A stretch of DNA of 64,000 nt from contig WJXW01000001.1 in the NCBI GenBank assembly GCA_015832175.1, positions 2,666,001-2,730,000 on the forward strand, read 5' to 3'. Source of the stretch: Paraphaeosphaeria minitans. Lineage: Eukaryota > Ascomycota > Dothideomycetes > Pleosporales > Didymosphaeriaceae. Of the stretch, positions 22,801-32,615 are shown one piece after another; position 1 is the first letter of the stretch; every line of letters begins with the position of its first letter. The notes below the pieces were generated by a model. It was not told the origin of the DNA and did no database searches. It was given only the letters and a program-made list of their open reading frames with translations. The translations under genes were made by a program, and so were the position numbers.

Positions 22801-23600
22801 CGGAAGAGGACTCAGACACTCAGGAATCTGACATTGGATACAACGCCTCGGACCTGACGCCCTCGACCAAGATCCGCCAGCTTCTCACTATCTTAGAGAA
22901 AGAGACGCCTGATCACAAGGTTATTGTCTTTTCGCAGTTCACATCTATGCTGGACCTCCTAGAGCCGTTTCTCCGCCGCGGAGGCTACAACTTTACGCGA
23001 TATGATGGCAAGATGCGCAATGACCTCCGCGAAGCCAGTCTGGCTAAGCTGCGCAACGACAAGCGTTGTCGCATTCTTATCTGTAGCTTGAAGTGCGGTA
23101 GCCTAGGCTTGAACCTTACAGCCGCCAGCCGGGTCGTCATTATGGAACCCTTCTGGAATCCGGTATGTACCTTCAACTCGCGGCTATCCCGCAACATAGC
23201 GCTGACAGCATTCGAGTTCGTAGAAGAGCAAGCAATCGACCGTGTCCATCGTCTCAACCAAACTGTCGATGTCACCGTCTACCGCCTTTCCATCCACAAC
23301 TCGGTCGAAGAGCGCATCCTCGCGCTCCAAGAAGCAAAACGCAAACTCGCGCAGGCCGCTATCGAAGGTGGCAAGGCTGTTGGAAAGCTTAGTATGCAAG
23401 ATATTCTGGCCCTGTTCAAGCGTGATGCGGAGTATGATCATCGCAACGTTGATGACGGTAACGACGATATTTATTCCCGGACACGCGTCTTAGATGAGAG
23501 GGGCAATAGCCAAGATGTAGGCGAGAGCACGGCGGCCAGGAGGAAGAAGGGAAGTCTCGGATTTAAGAAGCCAGAGCATAGTGTCTATGGCAGGCGATAG
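19851..23600 (+). CDS. SNF2-family DNA-dependent ATPase
   Basis: Exons 19851..23162 and 23217..23600 give about 1,231 aa. Domains: disordered N-terminus (1-400); ATPase lobe 1 (~400-700) with LLPHQVEGVAWM, GGILADDMGLGKTVQSIAV (Walker A), VMLDEAHTIKN (DEAH box) and LTGTPMQNN; a CxxC...CxxC pair (CDVCQTKL ... RCNECETDL, ~797-822); a Lys/acidic linker (~825-1000); and lobe 2 (~1000-1130) with VIVFSQFTSMLDLLEPFL and NPFVEEQAIDRVHRLNQ. The 54-nt intron (23163..23216) is in frame; removing it restores the canonical motif VI. An upstream ATG at 19756 can splice in frame (19788..19861 intron) and would change the N-terminus. Closest to Rad5/Rad16/Uls1-type remodelers; no RING finger is seen. Role: nucleosome or DNA-protein remodeling in the nucleus, inferred. 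Confidence 0.88.
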   Translation: MNISPKKNRASFRPVDTLLSPQKPSFKPAQEASFSDEENPYLPESDNDATESSIEPSELSHLGNSSSLFDEQRTPPASSPIYLPARTTHISKTPCSMARDREPPGGQPRAPASSSAHAPVAKPLHERLTANEPIDLSTPPKAASEFGKTSTMQSPLKNFAQRTQSSHVFNQPMPGHSRSEHHRDHKPIAIHRPNVPSQSTKPTPIKAIPRYSGASTDDSEIFEIQPSRFQTRPSYSTAPVPQPMNTQHRTIQAPPRPFYSSVGHANGFQPVNRNQGMFSLDSRKTVILDDLAPKRTGSDDEDDFDPDTAIRAERGEFGAPDIHAYVDSNQANENIKALLEGALDEENIPRTRGRKKKKQAEDDAAMSLADRLAALDVKGSEADNPAEDEEEEEDDGTVDGMKVKLLPHQVEGVAWMIEKETGAHNKRAKLPKGGILADDMGLGKTVQSIAVILSNPRPENGVEPENKKNKILPAVGKGTLIVAPLALIKQWEAEINDKVSKSPSLKVLVHHGPNRTKSFEKLKTYDVVITTYQVLASEHASCGEGPNGLKKGCFGVHWYRVMLDEAHTIKNRNAKMTKACYEVQSHYRWCLTGTPMQNNLDELQSLIQFLRIQPYCDMPNWKDAITGPMKSGRGNLAMRRLQIFLKAFMKRRTKDVLKKEGALNFGGKQKEGEEKKGGFQIVERNIETITGEFTSKERSFYDRLNDRAESRLKEMMGGEKRNYIGALVLLLRLRQACNHPSLTKSNMKEDKDALTTGQKSGPQTGLQTPRKTSNDDDADDLADLLGGLTVETKRCDVCQTKLHSDNTAPGTIRCNECETDLHASVKKSKKHKKSRKHKHKNQKKEKHQQPDSEDEGAPKLSKASRQRRVVVDSDDEEEAGEWLVGEDEQGPTNLGKTGGTDDEDAEGGGDTLASVDSHASGSGDEDQDTVGSFIVHDTDSEEEGLVARKVKSKKLSKPAKLVSIDSDNEVSSETDSDSRSEADSEEDSDTQESDIGYNASDLTPSTKIRQLLTILEKETPDHKVIVFSQFTSMLDLLEPFLRRGGYNFTRYDGKMRNDLREASLAKLRNDKRCRILICSLKCGSLGLNLTAASRVVIMEPFWNPVCTFNSRLSRNIALTAFEFVEEQAIDRVHRLNQTVDVTVYRLSIHNSVEERILALQEAKRKLAQAAIEGGKAVGKLSMQDILALFKRDAEYDHRNVDDGNDDIYSRTRVLDERGNSQDVGESTAARRKKGSLGFKKPEHSVYGRR

Positions 23601-24267
23601 GCGTTAATTGACGTGCTATGAGGTTACGAAACCTCGGCGGGTCAGGTGTTTGGATAGACGCATCTTTGGAGCGTGCATCGGCTTTGTGTAGACGGGCACA
23701 CGCACTATATTCCTCTGGGTTCTCTGGGGTTATGATATATTCCGTCGAAAACTGTGGCCCACTGTCTCCTCTCCCTCCCATGTCACCGCTCACCGGGTGT
23801 CTACGTTAGCTCTCATTACAAACCTTGCCCCACAGCGCAGGGAATCCTGCACCCCGCAAGCATTCTCTCAGCTCTTGAATCCCCACTTGCCGGTTTCCCA
23901 TGATCTGTCTCCACACATCTTACAATCAAGCTCTTCTCTCCTAGGCTCAATTCAGACTGCGGGGCCAATTAGAGGCTAAGAAGCAGCTTTGAGAGCAAAC
24001 CTACTTTTCTACCGCATAATCTCAAATGATAGAGATATGCTAGGCACGAATAGGCAGTTTGGTCCTGTACAGTAATTGGGCAGATCCGGTAGTATTGTCC
24101 AATGGCTGTACATGACTAGCATTCCTATTTGAGCCTAGATCAAATTCATCTGCGGTACGTGCGACCTCTTTGAGCCTCGCTCAGCTCAACGTCTCAGTAG
24201 ACATCACCCTCTCACTTAAATTCGAGGAGAGCCCCGTGCTGTCAGCCTTTCACCATCGGATTCCACC
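23601..24267. other. Intergenic region
   Basis: 667 bp with no supported gene, repeat or tRNA. Confidence 0.45.
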
Positions 24268-26525
24268 ATGGACACAGACGCAAGCAACGACTCCATCGAC
24301 CATGGTCATGCGGACCAATTTCTTACCGAAGAAGAACTCCTAGACTTCCGTGGGAGCACCTACTTGCTTTCAATCACAAACGCAGTTGGTGGAGGGCAAG
24401 CCAAACAATTTGCACCGGAACGGCCGCCTGTCAACGCTAAGGATCGTTTGTATCGCAAATTGGCATCTGCGTGCGACTTACACGTCCGTCACAACGAGGT
24501 AATCGCCTTGACGTGCCCCAATTTAGATGGAAGGCTGAAAGATATATTCACGATATATGTGAACGAGTATGAAACTGCCCAAGAAGAAGACTTGGAAGAT
24601 GAAAATGTACCACAGTCGGTGTTTGTTGCTGCAAATCAGCGGGATGACGATCGGGGTGATAAACCTCAAGCTGCACAACACATCATTCGACTTGACACTA
24701 CTCTCATTACTGGACGACCTGAGGACATCGACGACTCTTTGGGCGCATACATAATGAGAATTACTCTGGAGGCCAAAAAAAGGGGAAATTCCCCAAGACA
24801 TCACAAAGCCTCGCACAACACTCAGCGAATATAATCAAGTTCATCAAACAGACTTGGGATTCGGAAAACAGCGAGGCTCGCCGTATGGCCCAATTAAAGG
24901 CATCAGATTACGTTTACCTAAGTTCTGTTGCAAAAGTTCTGGGAAGAGTCGAGCGAGGAGGCTTGCAAAAGGGCAGAGGTTCTCGGAAAGGACGAAATTT
25001 CCATAATTTCCTCACCTTTCCAAGCAAACGCATCACGGCTGAACACCCAGAAGCCGCAAACCTGAACCCGCGCAGCAAATACACATTCACAGATGATCAA
25101 GTTGATCACATCGAACTCTGTTTGACAAAACTGGGGCAAAGGAGTGCTCAATCAATTTTGCCTCTTCAGGATTGGAAAGACAAGCTTACCAAGAACGAAG
25201 CTTTGGTCTACGATGCATCTGCAAGAGCACAACTCCATGACCTGACATGCGCTGTGTATAGATTACTGTCTGAGGAATTGTTAGATCTTCAATTTGCAAA
25301 GACCAATGCTCAGCACTACAAGATCGACAACTTCAATACCTGGGAGACGATGAAAAGCAGCAAGGAAGCGAAAGAACTCGCTGGAGAAGTCGACGACCGA
25401 CTCGCAGATGTTGGTCTTTGGATGAGAATGCTATTCACGATCAAAGTCAGATTCAAAGACCAGCTGATTGAGAATTTTAAGTTCATACGAAAGTTATACG
25501 GCCTCAGTTCAACAATGGAACTCCAGAAAGAACAGCATGTGGATGCTGAGCCTCTTCCGGCTTCCCATTCCTCTGAACCGTCGTCGGGTGAAATAGAGGG
25601 GGAAACCACCTCTGCTCAACCGATAAATGATTCCTCAATGACGGGCATTGACGCTTACTCCACAGAGTTCGAAGAAATCGAACATATTGCTCGCACAAAC
25701 AAATGGGAATACGCGATGCTGAAGTACCTTGACGTCGTCACTTTGCACCAGGCCGCATTGCAGTCTCTGTGGAATAGAGGCGAGAGGAGTACAGCCAAGG
25801 CCTTCCTGGACAAGGCTCAATTCGTCCACGTCCAATTGAGGCAGCCGTCAAAGGACAAATCGATGTCATCTATTGACACGGTGCTGCAGCGGCACATTCA
25901 AGTTGAACAAGCCGACATGGTAAAACAGTTCTTGATCAACGAGTGTAATCTAAACAAGGGGACATTGCTGGCTGAGGAGCGTTTCCCTGGAACTACGCAC
26001 TGCGAGACGATTTTGATGTCATTATACCTTATCGCGGCGGAACGAAAGAACCTACTCGACAACAGTGAAAGCACTAAAAAGATCGAGCGGCTTCGCCTTC
26101 CTTCGCAGTTCATCACGGATCAATTCGCAGGAAAAATGACTGTACTGCCAGTATCCAAACGTTGTTGCCCAGCATGTAACGCCCTGTTTACCTTCTGTAT
26201 TAAGGGGATGGGAAAGGACGTAAGCTATCCTGGTAGCCATGCGACTTGGAGTGCTGTGGCCCTCCCACCATGGATTCCTCGAAAAGCCGGACTTGCAGTA
26301 CTCGAGGCAGTCAAATCGGAGGTTTTGCTACGAACCACCCGAATATGCGAACGCATGGAAGCTAAGATTTCGTCACCATCAAGCACGGGCATGTCCCCTG
26401 CGTATGACCAAGAAGTTGATGGGGGTCCCGATAGAAAAGAAGATGAGGTTCCTGACCATTGGAAGTCTGTGCTGAAGAGGCCCCGACAAGTATCGAGGTC
26501 CCATGATGAATCTAACAAGCGATAG
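24268..26525 (+). pseudogene. OTT_1508-like nucleic acid deaminase family gene, one-base frameshift
   Basis: Two overlapping open frames form one gene. The first (from ATG 24268) reads coding-like to a run of seven A at 24775-24781; the second frame is open from 24723 to the stop at 26523-26525. Shifting at the A run gives ~752 aa with sensible sequence on both sides (IMRITLEAKK, then KGKFPKTSQSLAQHSANIIK). The C-terminal ~170 residues carry a deaminase pattern: THCETIL (H-C-E, 25998-26006) and RCCPAC (CPxC zinc ligands, ~26163-26177), followed by SHATWSAVALPPW. This resembles the fungal OTT_1508-like deaminase family, whose members are lineage-expanded and mostly uncharacterised. The N-terminal ~550 residues match nothing I know. 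The break could be a real pseudogene, a sequencing error, or a weak intron (GTGATA at 24656 to CAG at 24825 is phase-compatible). Confidence 0.65.
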
Positions 26526-26955
26526 AGACCGTGTCCGACCTAGACTAGCAGGGCTTGGAATACGCTCCTGACTACCGATTGCACAGACGGGAGGAATGAG
26601 AGTCCGGTTTTCACTGCAGAGAAGTTTCTGAGGGCTAGTCGATTTGTGGCGTATGTGGCGAACGTAATGGGACATGGTGTGAATCTGCATTACTCAGCCC
26701 ACGAAAGCTTCGTCGCTGTGCATGAATTTGTGAGACAGGTGGAATTCTAGGGTTGGAGGAAAGGTTCGGTGGTGAGGATGGTAGAATGTGCGAGGCGGTG
26801 GATATGAGGGATAGAAGCTAAGGATTGCTACTAAATATCATTGACGGAGGTGGTTTAAGGGACGCGGGTCGATTACATTAGTATTTGCTGTTGGCTTTCA
26901 GTGACTGGGGTCTGTCGACCTGTGATACTTGGTGTCTTTTTCACATTCCTCGAAT
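26526..26955. other. Convergent intergenic region
   Basis: 430 bp between the deaminase-like gene and the BCKDH E1 alpha gene, tail to tail. No gene or repeat seen. Confidence 0.45.
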
Positions 26956-28506
26956 CTACTTCTTCTTTTCTAACAGCTCTTCCAAAGAGTCTAGGCCGCC
27001 CTCGTACTGACTGATGTCATACTCTTTTGGATACCTCGTCAGTATATCCTTGAGTTCCTCAATGTGTGACCTCTGCTCTGCCGTGATCTTCTCCCATACA
27101 TCATCAAAGGCATGTCTGATCTTAGGCTTCTTCTTCTTTTCGCCTCTGTCGAACGCCGCCAGGACATCCTTTCTGAGTTGACTCCGAGTCTCCCTTTCAT
27201 TGTCTTCGTTCCACAGATCCCGCGATTCGAGCCACTTGCGTAGCCGGGTGATGGGGTTGTCGCGGCGCTTCCAGTCTTCGACCTCAACCTTTTGGCGATA
27301 CGCATACGAGTCGTCGGATGTGGAATGATGGCCCACACGGTACGCCATCATCTCGATGAGGACGGGTCTACCGCCGTCGGTAAGGGCGAGACGGCGCGCT
27401 TCCTTGGTAGCGGTGCGAACAGCGAAGATGTCATTGCCGTCGACGCGGATGGTGTCCATGCCGTATCCTGCACCCCTGCTTGCAATACCATCGCCCCTGT
27501 ACTGGTCGCTTGTAGGCGTCGAAATAGCGTATCCGTTATTCCTGCATATGAAGATACACGGCGCCTGTCTAGTGGCGGCGATGTTAAGCGCAGCGTGGAA
27601 ATCGCCCTCGCTCGCAGCTCCTTCGCCGAAGTAGGTGACCGCTATACGAGGCTCAACATCGGGGTTTTGTTGGTTCTGAAGTTTCAAGGCATAGGCGGCG
27701 CCTGCTGCGTGGGGTAGTTGGGTAGCGAGGGTAGATGAGACAGTGCGAATGTTAAGTTCGTGGCTACCGTAGTGAACAGGCATATTTCTACCGTGTCCGA
27801 AATCATCGACGTTGGAAAAGAGCTGAGCCATGAACTGGTCCAGGGTGAAGCCGCGTTGCATGAAGACTCCAGCTTCACGGTATTGGCAGAAGACGGTATC
27901 TTTGGGGTTGAGCGCGCTGGCGGAGCCGACAGAGATGCCCTCCTCGCCGGTTGAGACCTGCAGTTTATGAGTGGCATGTTGGACACCGCAGAAACGCAAC
28001 ATACCATGTAGAAACTTAGTCTTCCTTGCCGCTGCGCCTCAAACATGATCAGATCCATTATGTTCACTACGACCGTCAGTGCCGTTTCCCATATACGAAG
28101 GTGGAAGTGATGTCGCACAGCAGACCATGTGCTTATATAGCTCCAAGGCCTCTTCGTCGGTCGTGTCCAAGCCTCTTTCCTTGTCCAACACCTGCCCATA
28201 CTGATCTAGGATTCGGAACGTGGATATGGCCTTGTTCTGGGACGGTCGGAGGAATTCGAGGGTATTGGTGAATTCGCTGTTCAAGGCGCCAGGGAACAAG
28301 ACTCTGTTGTTTCTGTCAGCGAATGCATCCAGTATATCTCCAGACTGTTTGAAAACGCACTTCTCCGCAGTTGGTGTGGAAGCAACATTCCGGCAAGTCT
28401 GCCACTTGGGCATAACTCTGTGAGTTGCTTGTGAAGCATTGGGACATGTTGAAGGCCTTCGGAGAGCCCTCGGGCCCAATCTTCGCGGGACAGAACGAAG
28501 CGACAT
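26956..28506 (-). CDS. Branched-chain 2-oxoacid dehydrogenase E1 alpha subunit, mitochondrial
   Basis: Three exons on the minus strand: 28506..28119, 28066..28005, 27957..26956; 483 aa. Introns are 52 and 47 nt; joined exons read ELYKHMVCLNIMDLIMFEAQ and QGRLSFYMVSTGEEGISVGS, as in the family. An optional third intron (48 nt, in frame, near residues 52-67) cannot be excluded. Residues 1-~40 are Arg-rich, a mitochondrial presequence. Thiamine diphosphate motif: GEGAASEGD followed by ...CRNNGY. The phosphorylation loop YRVGHHSTSDDSYAYR is intact. Role: decarboxylates branched-chain 2-oxoacids from Leu, Ile and Val in the BCKDH complex of the matrix. Confidence 0.93.
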
Positions 28507-28742
28507 TGTGGTGAATCTACATTGTGGTCGCGGGCGCCAGCGGGGATTTAGTCGTGCGGGACAGTCTGGGGAGGATTGTTGGAGCTCGGTTCGGTCAGCG
28601 TCGGCTCAGGCGCCATCATCCACCCAGACGCCATCATCCCTGCTCGACGTCAGCTTAGTCACTGCCGCCTGCACGTGCCCGCGCGGTCCCCCGGCCGGGA
28701 AAGTTCGCGCCAAGCAAGCGTGCGATCAAACCATCAGCAAAC
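28507..28742. promoter_or_regulatory. Divergent promoter of BCKDH E1 alpha and COQ5
   Basis: Only 236 bp separate the two start codons, so the promoters must overlap. Both products are mitochondrial. No TATA box is seen on either strand; a tandem pair of near-identical GCGCCATCATCC.. / ACGCCATCATCC.. segments lies at 28609-28639. Confidence 0.55.
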
Positions 28743-29754
28743 ATGAACGCGCAAGCAGCCAGAGTCTTGTTCAGGAGGCAGTTGTTTGCAGGCGGCAGGC
28801 GGGGAGTGGGAACAGTCGCGAGGGAGCAGCACAGGTGCTTCTCGTGTACCGCGAGACAATCACAGCAGCCGCAAACGCCACCGAAAACTACGCAGAATCG
28901 GGATGGAACCACTCACTTTGGGTTCGAGACGGTCGCGGAGGCCCTCAAGGAGCAGAAGGGTATGTGCAGAAATCAATTGAGCTGGACCGCAGCTGATGGT
29001 TACAGTGCGCGGCGTATTCTCCTCTGTAGCCTCCTCGTATGACACCATGAACGACCTCATGTCCATGGGCATCCACCGGCTCTGGAAGGACCACTTCGTA
29101 CGGAACCTCAATCCCGGACGTAACCCCCTTACATCCGGACCGTATGAGCAGAAGGGCTGGAACATCCTCGACATTGCTGGCGGTACTGGCGACATCGCCT
29201 TCCGCATGCTTGACCACGCATCGAACATCAACCACGACGCGCACACCAACGTCACCGTCGCAGACATCAACCCAGACATGTTGGCCGAGGGAAGGAAACG
29301 CGCGCTCGAAACGCCATATGCGCGGTCTCCGCGCCTCAACTTCATCGAAGCGAATGCGGAGAAGCTAGACATGATTCCGGACAGCAGCATCGACCTCTAC
29401 ACCGTCGCCTTCGGCATCAGGAACTTCACGCACAAGGAGGAAGCGATACGGGAAGCGTACCGGGTCTTGAAGCCGGGCGGTGTCTTCGCCGTGCTTGAGT
29501 TCTCCAAGGTCAACAACAGTCTATTCGATGCTGTATACAAGCGCTGGAGTTTCAGCGCGATTCCATTGATTGGACAGTTGGTTGCTGGCGACAGGGATAG
29601 TTACCAGTACCTCGTGGAGAGCATTGAAAGGTTCCCGAGCCAGACGGAGTTCAGGGACATGATCAAGGATGCTGGCTTCCTGGTGCCCGGGCAAGGGTGG
29701 GAAGACTTGACCGGCGGCATCGCAGCGATTCACAAGGGTGTAAAGCCGGCGTGA
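28743..29754 (+). CDS. COQ5: 2-methoxy-6-polyprenyl-1,4-benzoquinol methylase, mitochondrial
   Basis: Two exons, 28743..28959 and 29006..29754, joined G|TG over a 46-nt intron to read ALKEQKVRGVFSSVASSYD; 321 aa. The first ~35 residues are rich in Arg and Ala with few acids, a mitochondrial presequence. SAM-binding motif I (LDIAGGTGDIAF) and the following acidic strand (VTVADINPDML) are clear; ubiE/COQ5 signatures YDTMNDLMSMGIHRLWK and RNFTHKEEAIREAYRVLKPG are intact. Role: the C-methylation step of ubiquinone synthesis, on the matrix side of the inner membrane within the CoQ complex. Starts 236 bp from the divergent BCKDH gene. Confidence 0.95.
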
Positions 29755-30152
29755 TCGCGTACCGTACTGTATACATGCACACAACTGTAATTCTACATGT
29801 ACAATTCATACATCGGGCGCATGGAATTAAGAACTGGAGGGCCAATCAATAAAAGACATCTGTGCAATATCAAGCTGGTCAAGCTGGCACACAAGTGCAA
29901 TGCGCAATCGAAGCAAGGGGCACGCAAAGCGGGTCATGGTAAGTAGTTTGTGCGGCTCATGACGGTCTGCCAAGAAGGCTCACCGCTCCACGCGTACGTG
30001 GGACTGGCCCAGCGCTATTGAATTTCAAGGGTCCTCCGAACGACTGTGTTGTGTCCAGAACCATTGCAACCTCACCGTGTCCTCTTCTCTCCTTTGCCAT
30101 CGAATCTCTCCCACCGTCAAATAATCACAAGGAACCCTTACACATCGTCGCA
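29755..30152. other. Intergenic region with GMPPA-like promoter
   Basis: 398 bp. The last 90 bp are pyrimidine rich (CCTCTTCTCTCCTTTGCC and neighbours), as in many fungal housekeeping promoters. No other feature seen. Confidence 0.4.
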
Positions 30153-31796
30153 ATGAGCCTCCAGCCACCGTCGCTCGCGAGCAGGCCCAAGGGGGGCCCT
30201 GCGAAGACCACCAAAGCTGTCATTTTGGTCGGAGGACCTTCGCGCGGCACCAGGTTTAGGCCGCTGTCTATGGAACTGCCCAAGGTGAGTTGCTCCTAAG
30301 CCTGGAATCATTCAGAATAGAAGAGACCGCAAGTCGAATTTAAGGCGGGGCGATCGACATTTACGACATTTGCGACATTTGCGACATTCAAAATGGTTGA
30401 GCATGGATCAAGGGATGCGGGGAGCTTAGACGCCCGCGCATACTTGAGCATAGTCCTGCTTGTCATATCTACCATAACGACTCCGACGAGCTGCTTGTTC
30501 GGCATCATCGAGGCTGTCAACATGGCTAACTCACCGACAGCCCCTCTTTCCCGTTGCCGGCCACCCCATCATCGAACACTGCTTCCGCGCCATTGCAAAC
30601 GTCCCCGAGATTAAGGAAGTCTTCATCGTCGGCTACTACGAGGAGACGGTCTTCCAGCCCTTCATCAACGAAATCTCCAACAGCTTCCCACAGCTCACCG
30701 TCAAGTACCTCCGAGAATACCAGGCATTGGGCACCGCAGGTGGTCTTTACCACTTCCGCGATGTGATCCTGAAGGGCAAGCCAGACAGGTTCTTCGTCTT
30801 AAACGCTGATGTCTGCTCTTCATTCCCGCTCAACGACATGCTCGAGCTCTTCGAGGCCAAGGACGCCGAGGCCGTCATGCTGGGTACCAGAGTCGCAAGC
30901 GAATCTGCCACCAACTTCGGTTGCATCGTTTCCGACTCCCACACCAAGCGTGTTCTCCACTACGTCGAGAAGCCCGAGGGACAGATCTCTAACCTGATCA
31001 ACTGCGGTGTCTACCTCTTCGCGACTGAGTGCATCTTCCCCGCCATCCGCAGCGCTATCAAGCGTCGCACCGAACGTCCTCGCCTCCTCTCATACCCCTC
31101 CTCCGAGAACCTCGAGTCATCCTACTACCAAGGTCAGGAAGACGACGACGAGGACAAAGAGAACACCGTCGTCCGGCTAGAGCAGGACGTGCTGTCCGAT
31201 ATCGCAGATAGCAGGCAGTTCTTCGTCCTCGAGACCAAGGATTTCTGGCGCCAGATCAAGACCGCTGGCTCCGCTGTCCCAGCCAACGCCCTCTACCTCA
31301 CCAAGGCGTTCCAGATGGGCTCGGAAGAGCTCGCTAAGCCCTCTGCTAACATCCTCCCTCCCGTCTACATCCACCCCTCTGCGAAGGTCGACCCCACGGC
31401 CAAGATTGGCCCCAATGTCTCCATTGGCGCCCGCTCCATCATCGGCGCCGGTGTGCGTGTCAAGGAGACGATCGTACTCGACGACTCCGAAATCAAGCAC
31501 GACGCGTGCGTCATGTATTCCATCGTGGGATGGCACAGCAAGATTGGTGCCTGGGCACGTGTTGAGGGGACACCTACACCCATTACAAGCCACAGCACGA
31601 GCATAGTCAAGAACGGTGTCAAGGTGCAGAGCATCACGATTCTGGGTAAGGAGTGCGGCGTGGGTGACGAGGTGCGCGTGCAGAACTGCGTGTGCTTGCC
31701 CAACAAGGAGTTGAAGAGGGTTAGCGTCTCCCCAGCCTTGTCCATTGATCATGCTAACGTGAGGTGCAGGACGTCTCGAACGAGGTCATTATGTGA
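30153..31796 (+). CDS. Mannose-1-phosphate guanylyltransferase alpha-like (GMPPA type)
   Basis: Three exons: 30153..30284, 30541..31719, 31770..31796; 445 aa. Intron 1 is long for this window (256 nt) and holds a short tandem repeat (GACATTTGC units, 30362-30392). The last exon encodes only DVSNEVIM. The nucleotidyltransferase core begins VILVGGPSRGTRFRPLS and continues with KPLFPVAGHPIIEH across intron 1. A C-terminal left-handed beta-helix of hexapeptide repeats (AKIGPNVSIGARSIIGAGV ...) is clear. The ~445-aa length with an acidic insert (residues ~215-235) fits the GMPPA-type paralogue rather than the ~360-aa catalytic enzyme, so a regulatory role in GDP-mannose supply is likely. Confidence 0.88.
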
Positions 31797-32615
31797 AGGA
31801 AGTTTCAGGATTGCATGATACCACGACGTCTTTGGCCTGCATGAATGTTTGGCACATAGTTAGGAACATTTGCTTTGGCAAAACAATTCTAAAAAAGTTA
31901 GAAGCATCTTGGCTGGAATACAGCGACAAATCTTCACAACAGCGTAAAGAGATCCAAGTCAGCTGTCCATGATCGTGACTTAGTGTATGTTTGACCACAA
32001 CAGTTGGCTCCCCATTGCAATTAGAGTTTCCTGCAAAGTGAAAGCGTGGGGCGATAGGACGCGGGGAAAGGCAGCTATCACCTTTCCGGTAGCGCTACAC
32101 GACAACCGCGGTTCTAACTAGCCGCGTATGCATCTGCATCCGCTTCTTGCCCCTCTACACTTGATAACGCTATTCCACTCGACCCATACGGGACCTTTGA
32201 CGCCTCACTAATCGCCTTATGAGAGATTCCCCTCCAAGGGTCTCCAATACTGCTTCGAACCTGAAAGCACGTGTTCACTCGAAAACATACAAGGAGTGAA
32301 GCAACACAAGCAACGTCCGTTTTGTAAGTTGCTACTGCATTCCAGACTTTATCCCTATTTTTCCTGGTCCGTATTTATGCACCCATATCCTATTGGCAAA
32401 CCCCTCCCTTCCAAGAGCTGACAGGAGCCACGAACAGCTTGACACTCTCTATCGTGAGTAGTACACCAGATGGCCTAGCTCATGTCTTGATTCAGCAAAA
32501 GCAGAGATTCCCACAGAAATCCAAGGACTATGAAGAGCGAGCTGCACACGCGTCAACATAAGAAAGGTGACCGCGACACGACCGCCAATCAACTGGCAGT
32601 GCTCCGAACCCAACT
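31797..32615. other. Intergenic region
   Basis: 819 bp upstream of the dioxygenase gene. No gene, tRNA or repeat that I can support. Confidence 0.4.
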
